A stretch of DNA of 49,954 bases from Plebeiibacterium sediminum (lineage in GTDB: Bacteria > Bacteroidota > Bacteroidia > Bacteroidales > Marinilabiliaceae): NCBI RefSeq assembly GCF_026013605.1, contig NZ_JAPDPJ010000049.1, positions 1-49,954 on the forward strand. The letters are read 5' to 3'. This document shows positions 8,861 to 18,127 of the stretch, piece by piece (positions within the stretch are counted from its first letter, which is position 1; each line of letters begins with the position of its first letter). The notes beneath the pieces are model-generated. The model made no database searches and was not told the DNA's origin. It was given only the letters and a program-made list of their open reading frames with translations. A program made the position numbers and the translations under genes.

Positions 8861-11089
8861 TTATTGAAGGATCATTTTTTCCTGATCAGTAAATCCTTCA
8901 GATTTTATATTGAGTATGTAATATCCTTTTGATAGACTTAATGCTGCACTTGAGTTTCCTTCGAGCGTAAGTTTATACACAAGCTGGCCCATATAATTAT
9001 AGATACTTACCTCTTTAGAAGTAGACTCTAGATTTTTAATCATCCTGTCAAAAACAATAATTCCTTTTGGCTTATTTACTGAAGGAACTGCATTTACAAC
9101 TTCTTCTGTCCATACAAATCGCTCCCAACCACTTAATGCAGTCCTGTCACAAACCAGACTGGCACCATTACCTCCCTGACCACATACAAAGCCAGAATGA
9201 GCAAACAATCCAAACTGATGATTTCCTAAATCAATCCATGTAAATCTCTCCCAGCCATCATAGCCATCTCTTGAACAGGTCATTGGTGCACTACCGCCTT
9301 CTGTGGATAAGTACTTATTATTAGAACCAATGATTACAACCTGGTTATTTTCAACTTTTTTAATGGTAAAAGAATTTGCCGATTGTATATCGTATGATGA
9401 GAAACCTAATTGTTCGTTATCCAATAATTCTAAATATTGATCATCATATTGCTGTATATAAATTTGTTTTCCTACAGGTAATTCTGGTTCTGTTGAAATG
9501 GCATTAGAAACTAAATTAATGAGAGTACTGTTTTCCATAAAATACTCTGATCCAAATTGATCCCACTTAGATTTTATGGTTGCTATGTCATCATATATTA
9601 AATCCGGATCTTGATTAAAATTGTCGGTATAAAAAGCAAAGTTATCCCTGCTGTCAATACTCTCTCTACATTTATACGACCAGTTTGTCCATGATATATT
9701 GGCAGAATTTAATCCTCGTAAAAACTTCTCCCATACATCCGTATGTTCCCAAAATGAAAACTCACCTGCAATAACAGGAACATTCCAATTGTATTGATAC
9801 CACAGCATATTTGAAATGGCAGCCTCAGCGAAACCATCTTGTGAAGAATAATTATGATAGTCTGTATTATAATAATGCGCCTGATACATAACATTGGTCC
9901 ATCCATGATTTGCAGGAGACGTTACATAATCAAAATTTGGAAATGCCTGAACACAAATGGTATGATCCGTATCTTTGGCACGAATTGCATCATACAAAAC
10001 ATCATAAAACTGATCTACTGTCATTTCAGCAGAATTGCTCCACGACTCGTTTAAAATATCGTAACATGCAATTGCTGGGTTTCCGGCATAATGCGTAGCG
10101 ACTTCTTCCCATATCTTTGCGGTGAGATCCTGGTAATATGTATTTGACCAAAGATCGTTTGACACAGCCATTCCACTGGTAAAATAACCATCATTACCTC
10201 CAGGTGAACAGTGAAGATCAAGTATTATATAAATACCTCGTTGAGTACATTTTTCAACGAGCCAATCCAAATGACGAAAAGCATTAGATTTAATGGTTCC
10301 ATCTTCTCTCATGATTTCCATCCAAAAGAAAGGAACACGGACCACGTTCATTCCCATCCCTTTAATTTGATCCAGATCACTTTCTGTGATCCACATTCTG
10401 CAATAATAATCAATTAGTTCATCGGCACCTTCTTCGCCAAATCTGTTTATCAGTGCTCGTCTAACATGAATATCATCGTTCATGCTTATATTTAATTCTG
10501 AAATAGACCAGTTTTCAATAACCTGTTGTGTTTGTACAATTCTTATATATCTGCAACATGCTACGTCTGTATATGCCTGTATGTCCCCGTTATTACTACT
10601 AAAACTTCCTAACAATGTCCACTGAACACCATTAGGAGACTGATAAATTTCAAATGCTCGAGGATATTCCGAAGTATTTTGAGTTGTTTTAAATTCAACA
10701 CGATTAAAAATTTCAGCCTGGCCCATATCAATAGTTATCCACTGATTAGTGGTATATTGAGAACGCCCGCTATTCCATGCTGTATTTAAATCGCCATCTA
10801 TTATGTTTGAGGCATTGCTCCCCACTTGAGAATATTGAGCTGTTACACTCCAATTAGTTCTATTAATAGCACCATAACCAGATGGTCCCATCCAATTTTC
10901 AAAAGAAAGCCATGCACCCAAATTGGTACCTCGAAGTAAAATAGTGTCTCCTTTTGTATTACAAAGAACCTGTCCGTTTGCAGAAAGAAAATCCTGTTCT
11001 GTTATTTGGGCAGCACCTATAAACGAGAAAAAAAGTAAAATGATCATTAACTTTACTCTCGCTGATATTATTAAAATCTCCTGTCTCAT
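8861..11089 (-). CDS. Modular GH5 beta-glucanase with an inserted F5/8-type (CBM32-like) domain, beta-trefoil and T9SS-type tail
   Basis: The GH5 fold starts at about residue 33 (LLRGTNLGAWLSFENWM, as in exo-beta-1,3-glucanase relatives). It is interrupted at about 76-204 by a discoidin/F5/8 type C domain (NASNIIDGDLNTAW ... RYIRIV) and resumes at about 207 (RRALINRFGEEGADEL). Likely catalytic residues are E348 in ILNES (acid/base) and E443 in AGEFSF (nucleophile). Residues about 540-662 form a fascin/ricin-like beta-trefoil with two D/S-GWERF-(T/V)W repeats, and 680-742 resemble a T9SS sorting tail. The signal peptide is better formed from Met15 (MIILLFFSF) than from Met1, so the true start may be 42 bp inside. 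First gene of the operon; the shared 50-bp element lies 142 bp upstream. Laminarin-type substrate is inferred. Confidence 0.85.
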   Translation of the reverse strand: MRQEILIISARVKLMIILLFFSFIGAAQITEQDFLSANGQVLCNTKGDTILLRGTNLGAWLSFENWMGPSGYGAINRTNWSVTAQYSQVGSNASNIIDGDLNTAWNSGRSQYTTNQWITIDMGQAEIFNRVEFKTTQNTSEYPRAFEIYQSPNGVQWTLLGSFSSNNGDIQAYTDVACCRYIRIVQTQQVIENWSISELNISMNDDIHVRRALINRFGEEGADELIDYYCRMWITESDLDQIKGMGMNVVRVPFFWMEIMREDGTIKSNAFRHLDWLVEKCTQRGIYIILDLHCSPGGNDGYFTSGMAVSNDLWSNTYYQDLTAKIWEEVATHYAGNPAIACYDILNESWSNSAEMTVDQFYDVLYDAIRAKDTDHTICVQAFPNFDYVTSPANHGWTNVMYQAHYYNTDYHNYSSQDGFAEAAISNMLWYQYNWNVPVIAGEFSFWEHTDVWEKFLRGLNSANISWTNWSYKCRESIDSRDNFAFYTDNFNQDPDLIYDDIATIKSKWDQFGSEYFMENSTLINLVSNAISTEPELPVGKQIYIQQYDDQYLELLDNEQLGFSSYDIQSANSFTIKKVENNQVVIIGSNNKYLSTEGGSAPMTCSRDGYDGWERFTWIDLGNHQFGLFAHSGFVCGQGGNGASLVCDRTALSGWERFVWTEEVVNAVPSVNKPKGIIVFDRMIKNLESTSKEVSIYNYMGQLVYKLTLEGNSSAALSLSKGYYILNIKSEGFTDQEKMILQ

Positions 11090-11640
11090 ATACGTCTCTC
11101 AACTAATTTTAAACGCTTCTTTGTTTAATTGAATATGAATAACTTAAGAAAGCCTTAATCAAAATCAGGATTCAAAAATCTTCCTCTATCCAAATTGTAT
11201 TACACGTTATTTATTTAGATCTTTTAACATGTGGTTACAATTATTAGTAAGTAATGACAGAAAACACACACAGTGGAAAATCAATATTTTTTTACATTCT
11301 TTAATTTTTAGTTTAGAAATAGGATATTTACCTCAACAACAAATAACCATAAATGACTGATTTAATGCTAATTTAACACTCACATACACTCACAAAAAAA
11401 ATTTATCAAAAATTGTTTATTGATGACCATTGAGAATATTTACTAATCCCTTTTTTTTTAGCAAAAAAATCCCATTCTTTGCTTTTTATATTTAAAATAC
11501 CATCATTTACTTTAATTAACTCTTGCTGCATTTAAGTTCAACGAGAGGTATTTATCCCCTTATAGAGACTGACACCATAGTAGTTTTAGATACCAGCATT
11601 TTGAAGTAATGATTAAGAATAAGTTTTTTTACTACAGAAA
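11090..11640. other. Divergent intergenic region between the GH5 operon and the ECF sigma gene
   Basis: This 551-bp AT-rich stretch must hold promoters for both directions. The one clear signal is the 50-bp conserved element at 11231-11280, listed separately. Nearer the sigma gene there are T-runs and an A-rich leader, but I cannot place a convincing TTTG/TAnnTTTG promoter on either strand. Confidence 0.5.
11231..11280 (-). promoter_or_regulatory. Conserved 50-bp upstream element, copy A
   Basis: Copy A of an ungapped 50-bp element found upstream of all three beta-glucan transcription units. It shares 42 of 50 bases with copy C. In plus-strand orientation it contains the invariant block TTATTAGTAA inside a TTAC-N8-GTAA inverted repeat, then the invariant CACACAGT. 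It lies 142 bp upstream of the GH5 start, in the same orientation relative to the gene as the other copies. It is probably an operator or activator site; the binding protein is unknown. Confidence 0.75.
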
Positions 11641-12198
11641 ATGAAAGATAATTGGGAAGTTGATACATTAAAAGCAATTAGCAATGGTGATTCAAAAGCT
11701 TTTGAATTACTCTATCTTCATTACCAACCTAAACTACTATATTTTATAAACGGATTTATTAAAGATATGGAGGTGTCAAGAGATATGGCACATGATATAT
11801 TTTTAAGTATTTGGAAGAACAGAAGTAACCTTAATCAGGTTAACTATTTTGGTTCGTATCTTTTTAAAATGGGTAAAAATGCAGTATGCAATTACTTTGA
11901 CCATTCTATGGTTGATAAAAAATATACAAAAGAACAATTAACAAATCCGCTTGAAGTAGAAAACCTGGAAGAGAATTTATTTGCTAAAGAACTGCAATCA
12001 TTAATTGATATAACAGTAAGCCAAATGCCTGCGCAACGAAAATTAATTTATACAATGAGTCGTGTTCAGGGGTTTAAAAATAGTGAAATTGCAGAAAAAT
12101 TAGGTATCAATAAAAGAACTGTTGAAAACCACTTAACAGCGGCTTTAGCTGACTTAAGAAAAGTTATAAAAATGATTATTCTACTTTTTTTTATATAG
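11641..12198 (+). CDS. ECF-type RNA polymerase sigma-70 factor (Bacteroidota family)
   Basis: A 185-residue ECF sigma factor with region 2 at about 20-85 (AFELLYLHYQPKLLYF, DMAHDIFLSIWKNR) and region 4 at about 115-170 (MPAQRKLIYTMSRVQGFKNSEIAEKLGINKRTVENH recognition helix-turn-helix). The C-terminal IKMIILLFFI is hydrophobic, as is common in Bacteroidota members. It is co-oriented with, and 62 bp before, a FecR-type anti-sigma gene, the standard cell-surface signalling pair. It is transcribed away from the beta-glucan operon. Such pairs usually respond to a SusC-like transporter carrying an STN domain, but none of the three SusC proteins here has one, so its target cannot be assigned from the window. 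Confidence 0.92.
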   Translation: MKDNWEVDTLKAISNGDSKAFELLYLHYQPKLLYFINGFIKDMEVSRDMAHDIFLSIWKNRSNLNQVNYFGSYLFKMGKNAVCNYFDHSMVDKKYTKEQLTNPLEVENLEENLFAKELQSLIDITVSQMPAQRKLIYTMSRVQGFKNSEIAEKLGINKRTVENHLTAALADLRKVIKMIILLFFI

Positions 12199-12260
12199 AT
12201 ATAAAATATTACTGTGTGTAAAAAGCTCTTTAGCTTACTTATAGTTATAAAGGTATACAA

Positions 12261-13250
12261 ATGGCTGAAACATTTTTTAAAAATATAATATCCCGGTTTA
12301 CGAAGAAAAAATATTCTGAGGAAACGGAAATGAAGTTCAGATATTGGCTTTCGCAGAATAAAGAGAACGAGGAGGTTGAAAAAGCTATGTTTGAACTTTG
12401 GAACGAAACTCCAAATCAAATTACTGACCAAACTTTGGAAGATCTTGCTATTTTAAAATCAGAGATAGCCAACGAAGCTACACCTAAAAAGTCAGTTCGA
12501 TTTTTACATAATCCAATACTTAAATATGCTGCTGTATTCCTTTTATTATTAACAACATCCATTATTACATATATTTCAACTCAGCCAAAAGAAATTGCGT
12601 TTACTGAATATACTGTGCCTAAAGGAGAAACTAAAAATATTACCCTTGCAGATGGTACTGTAGTAAGTATAAATGCAGGTTCGTCTTTAATTTATCCTAA
12701 AGAATTTGTGGCTAATACCAGATCAGTATTTTTAACCGGTGAGGCCATATTCAGAGTTGCAAAAAATCCTGATAAGCCTTTTATTGTGAATACCAATCAC
12801 ATTTCTGTTAGAGCATTAGGAACAGCATTTAATGTGCAGGCTTATGCCGAATTTGATAATACAACAACTACTCTTATTGAGGGAAAAGTAAGAATCAAAG
12901 ACAACTACTCACCTGAGCATTATGACCTGGATCCAAATCAGCAACTTATATTTGATAACTCAAATCATAAAATTGAGTTAAAAAAGATAGATGCTGAAAA
13001 AGCAACTATGTGGGAAAAAGGATATTTGATTTTTGAGAATGTTGCTTTCTCTGAAATTATTTCAACTGTGGAACGTAAGTACAATGTGCAAATCAATTAT
13101 GATGAAGCTCAATACATTGAATATGCCTGTAATGTAAAGTTTAAACCTGACGAATCGATATCTGATGTAATGTCTGTATTATGTGAGTTAACCACACATG
13201 CAGAATATGAAGTGAACAACAATCAAATTATAATACATTCGGTTGAATAA
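12261..13250 (+). CDS. FecR family anti-sigma factor
   Basis: A 329-residue inner-membrane anti-sigma factor. The cytoplasmic N-terminus (1-82) contains the sigma-binding helical region with KFRYWLSQNKENEEV. A single transmembrane helix spans about 88-106 (YAAVFLLLLTTSIITYI). The periplasmic FecR domain (about 115-215) shows YTVPKGETKNITLADGT, the SINAGSSLIYP strand, GEAIFRVAKNPDKPF and ALGTAFNVQAY. A C-terminal DUF4974 domain (about 255-326) has W-E-KGYLIFENVAFSEI. It should hold the upstream sigma factor inactive until a transporter signal arrives. A strong terminator follows 23 bp after the stop, so the pair is a two-gene operon. Confidence 0.93.
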   Translation: MAETFFKNIISRFTKKKYSEETEMKFRYWLSQNKENEEVEKAMFELWNETPNQITDQTLEDLAILKSEIANEATPKKSVRFLHNPILKYAAVFLLLLTTSIITYISTQPKEIAFTEYTVPKGETKNITLADGTVVSINAGSSLIYPKEFVANTRSVFLTGEAIFRVAKNPDKPFIVNTNHISVRALGTAFNVQAYAEFDNTTTTLIEGKVRIKDNYSPEHYDLDPNQQLIFDNSNHKIELKKIDAEKATMWEKGYLIFENVAFSEIISTVERKYNVQINYDEAQYIEYACNVKFKPDESISDVMSVLCELTTHAEYEVNNNQIIIHSVE

Positions 13251-13273
13251 GAACAACCTTCTATAAAATACAA

Positions 13274-13314
13274 ACAAAGCCTGCTTTGAGATGATTATCT
13301 GAAGCAGGCTTTGT
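13274..13314 (+). terminator. Terminator of the sigma/anti-sigma operon
   Basis: Perfect 13-bp arms (ACAAAGCCTGCTT and its complement) surround a 15-nt loop, starting 23 bp after the fecR stop. The T-tract is weak (GGTTTAAAACC follows), so the exact release point is uncertain. Beyond it, 13315-13497 holds only a small AGGTAA-GCT-TTACCT hairpin (about 13361-13375). Confidence 0.7.
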
Positions 13315-13497
13315 GGTTTAAAACCAATGTTTTTATTTTCTGAAGGATTTCAGAATTTACAGGTAAGCTTTACCTTTTATAAAGCTTGTTTCATTATTGA
13401 AACAGAAAATCCTGTTCATCTTGTTAATCCTGTCCAAGTCCTAAAACCATTTACAAGTAAATAACCTTATGATTTTTTAAGGTATTAAAAATTATAT

Positions 13498-13731
13498 TCA
13501 AATGCTTTTGATCAAGTCATTTATAATTGGAGTCGCTCGTTCAACATCTTTACTTTCAATATAGAGATCAATTGCAGATGGAACTCCACCAGAAAACCCT
13601 GCAGCTATACCTGATTTAAAATCACTTTTTATTAATGAAGATATTCCCTGATTTTCTAATTCTCCTTTAATCATAGCTACAGTTACTTCACTACCTGTAA
13701 AAACTTTTATCGTATCATTCATTTGAGTCAT
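13498..13731 (-). CDS. DUF2007 family small protein
   Basis: A 77-residue protein with the DUF2007 layout: an N-terminal beta strand (IKVFTGSE), the helix VTVAMIKGELENQGI, then SSLIKSDFKSGIAAGFSGGVPSAIDLYIESKDVERA and a C-terminal helix. The family is annotated as a putative signal-transducing domain, but no reaction is established. It stands alone between the sigma/anti-sigma operon and the GH3 operon, in the opposite direction to fecR. Met4 is an alternative start. No link to sugar use is visible. Confidence 0.8.
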   Translation of the reverse strand: MTQMNDTIKVFTGSEVTVAMIKGELENQGISSLIKSDFKSGIAAGFSGGVPSAIDLYIESKDVERATPIINDLIKSI

Positions 13732-13996
13732 GTCAAGATTTTTTGATTTGTTAATAAAGATATTCTTTTTATCAACAATGCGTATATATATTAATCAGAT
13801 GTATGATTTTTTTCATAGGCTAGTTATAGTTTTATAGGTACTATTTATTATCATACTCCTAACCTCCTGATATTATGTACTCAAAAAACAATTATCCTTA
13901 AAAGGATATAAACATATCTCTGGTATAAACACGTATTATTTCCTTGCCAATTAGATTACTTTTCTCGAACTAAAAACAATCCTTTCATTTGATAAA

Positions 13997-14045
13997 AATA
14001 AAAAAAATCAGACAACAACACTTAAAAAAGTACGTCATCTGATTT
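13997..14045 (-). terminator. Rho-independent terminator of the GH3-GH78-GH55-GH3 operon
   Basis: On the minus strand, AAATCAGATGAC pairs with GTTGTCTGATTT (one G-U, one mismatch) around a 17-nt loop and is followed by a T-rich run (TTTTATTTTTATC). It lies about 22 bp past the stop of the last GH3 gene. The remainder of the 13732-14066 gap shows nothing else. Confidence 0.75.
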
Positions 14046-14066
14046 CTCATTACTAATAGTTAATTC

Positions 14067-16334
14067 TTATTTTAATTTGTAGTGGAAATTCTGAGTTTTT
14101 ACATCTTCTGAATTAGGTCCTATTGATATTTGGAATTCTCCAGGTTCAACTAAATATTCTAGTTTATCATTAAAGAATTTTAAATCTTTATCAGAAATCT
14201 GAAATTCAATTGTTGTTTCTTCTCCTGGTTTTAAATACACTTTTTTAAAGGCTTTTAGCTCCTTTAATGGACGGGTAACACTTGCAACCAAATCTCTTAT
14301 ATACAATTGAGGAGTTTCTTCTCCTTCGTATTCTCCAATATTTTTTATGGTTATTGAGGCTGTAATTGTATCCCCCTGATGCATCACATTATCATGTATT
14401 GTTAAATCTCCATATTCAAATGAAGTATAGCTTAAACCATAGCCGAAAGGATAAAGTGGTTTGTTTGAAACATCGATAAACTGAGATGTATATTTTATTC
14501 CCGAAATCAGTGGGCGACCGGTATTTTTCATGTTATAATAAACCGGAATTTGCCCCACTTTACGAGGAAATGACATGGTTAACCTGCCAGAAGGATTATA
14601 ATCGCCCCATAAAACATTTGAGACTGCAGGTGCAGTTTGCGTTCCTCCTGACCAACATTGCAGTATGGCAGCACAGTTTTCGGCCTCCCACTCCAAAGTT
14701 AAAGGCCGGCCGCCTACCAATACCAAAACAACCGGTTTACCCGTTTTGACTAATGCTCTTAATAACTGTTTTTGTGTGCGCTGTAAAGAAATATCAGCCA
14801 TACTGGAAGCTTCGCCCGACATAGCAGCAGACTCTCCTAAGACAGCCACTACTACATCTGACATTTGCGCAGTTTGAACTGCTTCTTTCAACATTACTTC
14901 ATCAACTTTGTTTCCTGGATTATAATTAATCAGCTTTCGTAATTCTTTATTATCTGTGAGTTTTGCTCCCTCGGCATAAAGAATATTACCCTTTTTTTGA
15001 GCCGCTTCTTTTATGGATTGTACTTTATCCATTTCTCCACTTAAAACCCATGTTCCTAATAAATCCTTTTTAGAATCAGCCAGAGGACCGATAACGGCCA
15101 CTCTCTGGTCTGATTTTAAAGGAAGTGTATTATTATTTTTTAATAGGACGCATGATTTTTGAGCTGCCATCAGTGATAGCTCCATAAACTCAGTTTCTTT
15201 AAGCTTATTTACACTATCCTTTTTCAATCGAATAAATGGATCGTTAAATAACCCTAGTTTATATTTTGCTTCGAGCACTCTTTTACAAGCCTGATCAATT
15301 ACACTTAATGATACAGCCCCTTCGTCTAAGGATGGTTTTAATGTATTAACAAAGCCCTCACTCACCATATCCATGTCAATACCGGCATCAATAGCCAGAG
15401 CCGAAGATGTTTTTAAATCACCAATACCATGATTGCCCATTTCGCTAATTGCTGTATAATCAGTGACAATAAATCCATTGAATCCCCAGTTTTTTCGAAG
15501 CACATCATCAATCAACCACTTATTAGAAGTTGCAGGAATACCATTAATGTCATTAAAAGAAGTCATCACAGAACCAACTCCGGCATCAACAGCTGCCTGA
15601 TATGGAGGAAGATAATCCTGAAACATTCTGATTTTACTCATATCCACAGTATTATAATCTCGTCCTGCTTCAGCGGCACCATATAACGCATAATGCTTAA
15701 CACAAGCCATCACAGATTCATCTGTTGCCATATTGGTACCCTGATATCCTTTTACCATTGCCTCTGCAATAAGAGATCCCAGATAGGTATCCTCTCCGGC
15801 ACCCTCTGCAACTCTACCCCAGCGTGGATCACGAGATATATCAACCATAGGCGAAAATACCCAGTCAATACCATCTGCACTTGCTTCATAAGCGGCTGCC
15901 TTAGCTGTAAGTTCTATTAAATCCAAATCCCATGAGCACGATAAAGCCAACGGAATAGGAAAAATGATATGGTGTCCGTGTATCACATCCTGTCCAAACA
16001 TAAGCGGAATACCTAATCTGGATTGTCTTATAGCTAACTCCTGAATTTTTCGTCGCTCTTGCAGGGATTCAATATTAAACAAACCACCTACTAATCCATT
16101 AGCTACTTTCTGGCTAACACCTGTATTTGCAGCTGCACCGGTAGTTAAACTACCATCCCAGGCTAATAAATTCAACTGCCCTAATTTTTCATCGAGTGTC
16201 ATTTTCGACATCAAAGAGTCGATATAACTGAGCATTTCTTGAGCCACTTTACCCGCTTGATTCTGTGTTCTGTTACACATCGGCAAAAGCAAAATGATTG
16301 CTATAACTATAAAAATATTTATTAACCGTTTCAA
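14067..16334 (-). CDS. GH3 family beta-glucosidase lipoprotein (BglX-like)
   Basis: A 755-residue GH3 enzyme with the three-domain BglX layout. The lipobox LLPMC (Cys20) anchors it. The TIM-barrel domain (about 35-375) contains FGQDVIHG, SPMVDISRDPRWGR, GAGEDTYL, VKHYALYGA and the nucleophile motif GFIVTDY, with Asp292 as the likely nucleophile. The alpha/beta sandwich (about 390-610) contains SCVLLKNNNTLPL, VIGPLADS and SGEASS, which probably carries the acid/base Glu. The C-terminal fibronectin-III-like domain begins after YPFGYGLSYTSFEYG. It is the last gene of a tight four-gene operon (22 bp from the previous gene). Expected role is releasing glucose from beta-gluco-oligosaccharides in the periplasm; linkage preference cannot be read. 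Confidence 0.93.
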   Translation of the reverse strand: MKRLINIFIVIAIILLLPMCNRTQNQAGKVAQEMLSYIDSLMSKMTLDEKLGQLNLLAWDGSLTTGAAANTGVSQKVANGLVGGLFNIESLQERRKIQELAIRQSRLGIPLMFGQDVIHGHHIIFPIPLALSCSWDLDLIELTAKAAAYEASADGIDWVFSPMVDISRDPRWGRVAEGAGEDTYLGSLIAEAMVKGYQGTNMATDESVMACVKHYALYGAAEAGRDYNTVDMSKIRMFQDYLPPYQAAVDAGVGSVMTSFNDINGIPATSNKWLIDDVLRKNWGFNGFIVTDYTAISEMGNHGIGDLKTSSALAIDAGIDMDMVSEGFVNTLKPSLDEGAVSLSVIDQACKRVLEAKYKLGLFNDPFIRLKKDSVNKLKETEFMELSLMAAQKSCVLLKNNNTLPLKSDQRVAVIGPLADSKKDLLGTWVLSGEMDKVQSIKEAAQKKGNILYAEGAKLTDNKELRKLINYNPGNKVDEVMLKEAVQTAQMSDVVVAVLGESAAMSGEASSMADISLQRTQKQLLRALVKTGKPVVLVLVGGRPLTLEWEAENCAAILQCWSGGTQTAPAVSNVLWGDYNPSGRLTMSFPRKVGQIPVYYNMKNTGRPLISGIKYTSQFIDVSNKPLYPFGYGLSYTSFEYGDLTIHDNVMHQGDTITASITIKNIGEYEGEETPQLYIRDLVASVTRPLKELKAFKKVYLKPGEETTIEFQISDKDLKFFNDKLEYLVEPGEFQISIGPNSEDVKTQNFHYKLK

Positions 16335-16356
16335 TTTGTATCCGAATTAAATTGTA

Positions 16357-18111
16357 TTACCAAACAGCCTTTCTGTTATTTATATTTACAGATTGACCTT
16401 TTCCATTAATTACACTTCTAACTTCACTACTTTCATTTCCACCAAGCCAAATCGTTGTTATATGATTAAGTTTCTTTTCGATATGAGAAGGCGTCTCAAC
16501 AGCCTGATCAACAATTACAGGACTCTTAAAAAACACATTATAGATTCCCATGCCCCAGACTTCATGATTATTTACATTTTCAGCAACTTTATAAGATGCG
16601 TAACCATTCGTTCCATCATGTTGCCATTCCTCTGGTGAAGGCACAAAATAGGGCATCTCACTTTGATAGAAAAAAACCTTTCCATTTTCTCCATTCCACA
16701 CAGTATGGTATTCCTGAAAATGCTCATTAAACAAACCATAAGCTGTTACATCATCTCCATTTACGATAAGTCCGCTTGCTGCTTTATTTAAATCCCAACC
16801 GGCCCCATTTCCATGATCTGCTCTCCATAACCAAATATGATCGATTACAACATTGTTACTGTTTATGGTTAAACAATTGTGAGTAGTTCCCTGTATATAT
16901 CCGCCAACACGTACAAAGAGATCAAAAATATAGGAAGGATTATTATTGTGGTTATGATTACTTTCCGGAGTTCCAAATTGAATCAGGGTTTCTGACTTCT
17001 GTAAACCTGCATCAACCAATAGTCCGGAAAGTGTTGTTCCATCAATATCAGCAATTTCCATAACAGCATTCCCATTTTCAGGAATTAAGGTTGGAAGTCC
17101 AATACCAATTAGCATTGTTTCTGGATTTGTAACCTGTAAACTTTCGTTCAGTTTATAAATTCCTGGAGTAAACAATACATGCTTGCCCTTTTGTAAAGCG
17201 GCATTTAAAGATTTTGAGTTATCTAAATTTGAATGTGCAATATAAAAATCTACAATATTTACTTCTGTATAATCCTTATCTTCTGAATTTAGCCAGCTTA
17301 TCCCATGCATTCTCTTACGCTGAAGAGGCTTTTTAACAACCAACTCATTTTTCTTGTTAAGCGCTAAAAAAGGTTTTTCCCTAATTAAGAGTGTATCTTC
17401 AAGAGAAAGGTAAGGTCGTTCTGGCCATTGATGTTCAGGCGCACCCAATACATCTAATGAAACAATATTCCATAAACCTCCGGAACAACTATTCCATAGA
17501 CAATTCCTGGAAAACCATTGTTGCTGCGGACCAAAATCTACTTTACCATCAACTTTTGAATCAGATAAATAACCTCCACTGGCAGCACCATGATCATGCA
17601 AACGTAAATTACCTTTGATATGAACACGCCTCATTGGGGCAGCTTGCGAAACCGCCCAAACATTTGTTGAATCTTTAGTTGGAACAATAGTTAAATTTTC
17701 AACTGAACGCCAAAAATTGATTAAAACACTTCCATTATAAGTTGGAGGAGCAAATGCTTCCACTCCTCCATTTATAATTACTTCGTTGGGTGTTTGCCCC
17801 AAACCTGCCACTGATGTATAATACCCAACCTTAATATTCAGATTGTATTCGCCAGGCATAAACAAAAGCGCAAATCGGTTTTCATTAAATTCACTGTGTT
17901 TATCGCTTTGCAATACATAAACAGAATCTGCAATATGTTGTATATGCTCCATCTTCATATCGGGAGAAAAAACATAAACATTTTTCCCAAAATCAATTTC
18001 AGATAAAACACTTTTGTTTTGAGTATTACAACCTCCTGTTAGAATCAATAACAACAGAAAATATAAATAGATACTATGTTTGGTAAATGAATTCTTATTT
18101 ATCAAAATCAT
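16357..18111 (-). CDS. GH55-like right-handed beta-helix lipoprotein (family often mislabelled adenylyl cyclase)
   Basis: A 584-residue lipoprotein (lipobox LTGGC, Cys28) made mostly of a double parallel beta-helix. From memory it belongs to a family common in actinobacteria and Bacteroidota that databases label adenylyl cyclase. Shared landmarks are LINFWRSVENLTI, WAVSQAAPMRRVHIKG, GGYLSDSKVDG, QQQWFSRN, REKPFL, GKHVLFTPGIY, NNVVIDHIWLWRADHG, GLIVNGDDVTAYGLF and STNGYA-like TNGYASYKV. No cyclase motif is present. The closest carbohydrate-active relatives by architecture are GH55 exo-beta-1,3-glucanases, which fits an operon of two GH3 enzymes. The genes on either side are 16 and 22 bp away. 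Catalytic residues were not assigned. An exo-beta-1,3-glucanase role is inference. Confidence 0.65.
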   Translation of the reverse strand: MILINKNSFTKHSIYLYFLLLLILTGGCNTQNKSVLSEIDFGKNVYVFSPDMKMEHIQHIADSVYVLQSDKHSEFNENRFALLFMPGEYNLNIKVGYYTSVAGLGQTPNEVIINGGVEAFAPPTYNGSVLINFWRSVENLTIVPTKDSTNVWAVSQAAPMRRVHIKGNLRLHDHGAASGGYLSDSKVDGKVDFGPQQQWFSRNCLWNSCSGGLWNIVSLDVLGAPEHQWPERPYLSLEDTLLIREKPFLALNKKNELVVKKPLQRKRMHGISWLNSEDKDYTEVNIVDFYIAHSNLDNSKSLNAALQKGKHVLFTPGIYKLNESLQVTNPETMLIGIGLPTLIPENGNAVMEIADIDGTTLSGLLVDAGLQKSETLIQFGTPESNHNHNNNPSYIFDLFVRVGGYIQGTTHNCLTINSNNVVIDHIWLWRADHGNGAGWDLNKAASGLIVNGDDVTAYGLFNEHFQEYHTVWNGENGKVFFYQSEMPYFVPSPEEWQHDGTNGYASYKVAENVNNHEVWGMGIYNVFFKSPVIVDQAVETPSHIEKKLNHITTIWLGGNESSEVRSVINGKGQSVNINNRKAVW

Positions 18112-18127
18112 ACAATCTGTATCTTAT

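Noticed and set aside
12066-12431. 121-codon minus-strand open frame
   Set aside because: Antisense to the sigma and FecR genes, which have clear families.
16357-18111. Adenylyl cyclase
   Set aside because: Exported lipoprotein with beta-helix repeats and no nucleotide cyclase motif; the label is from database tradition.
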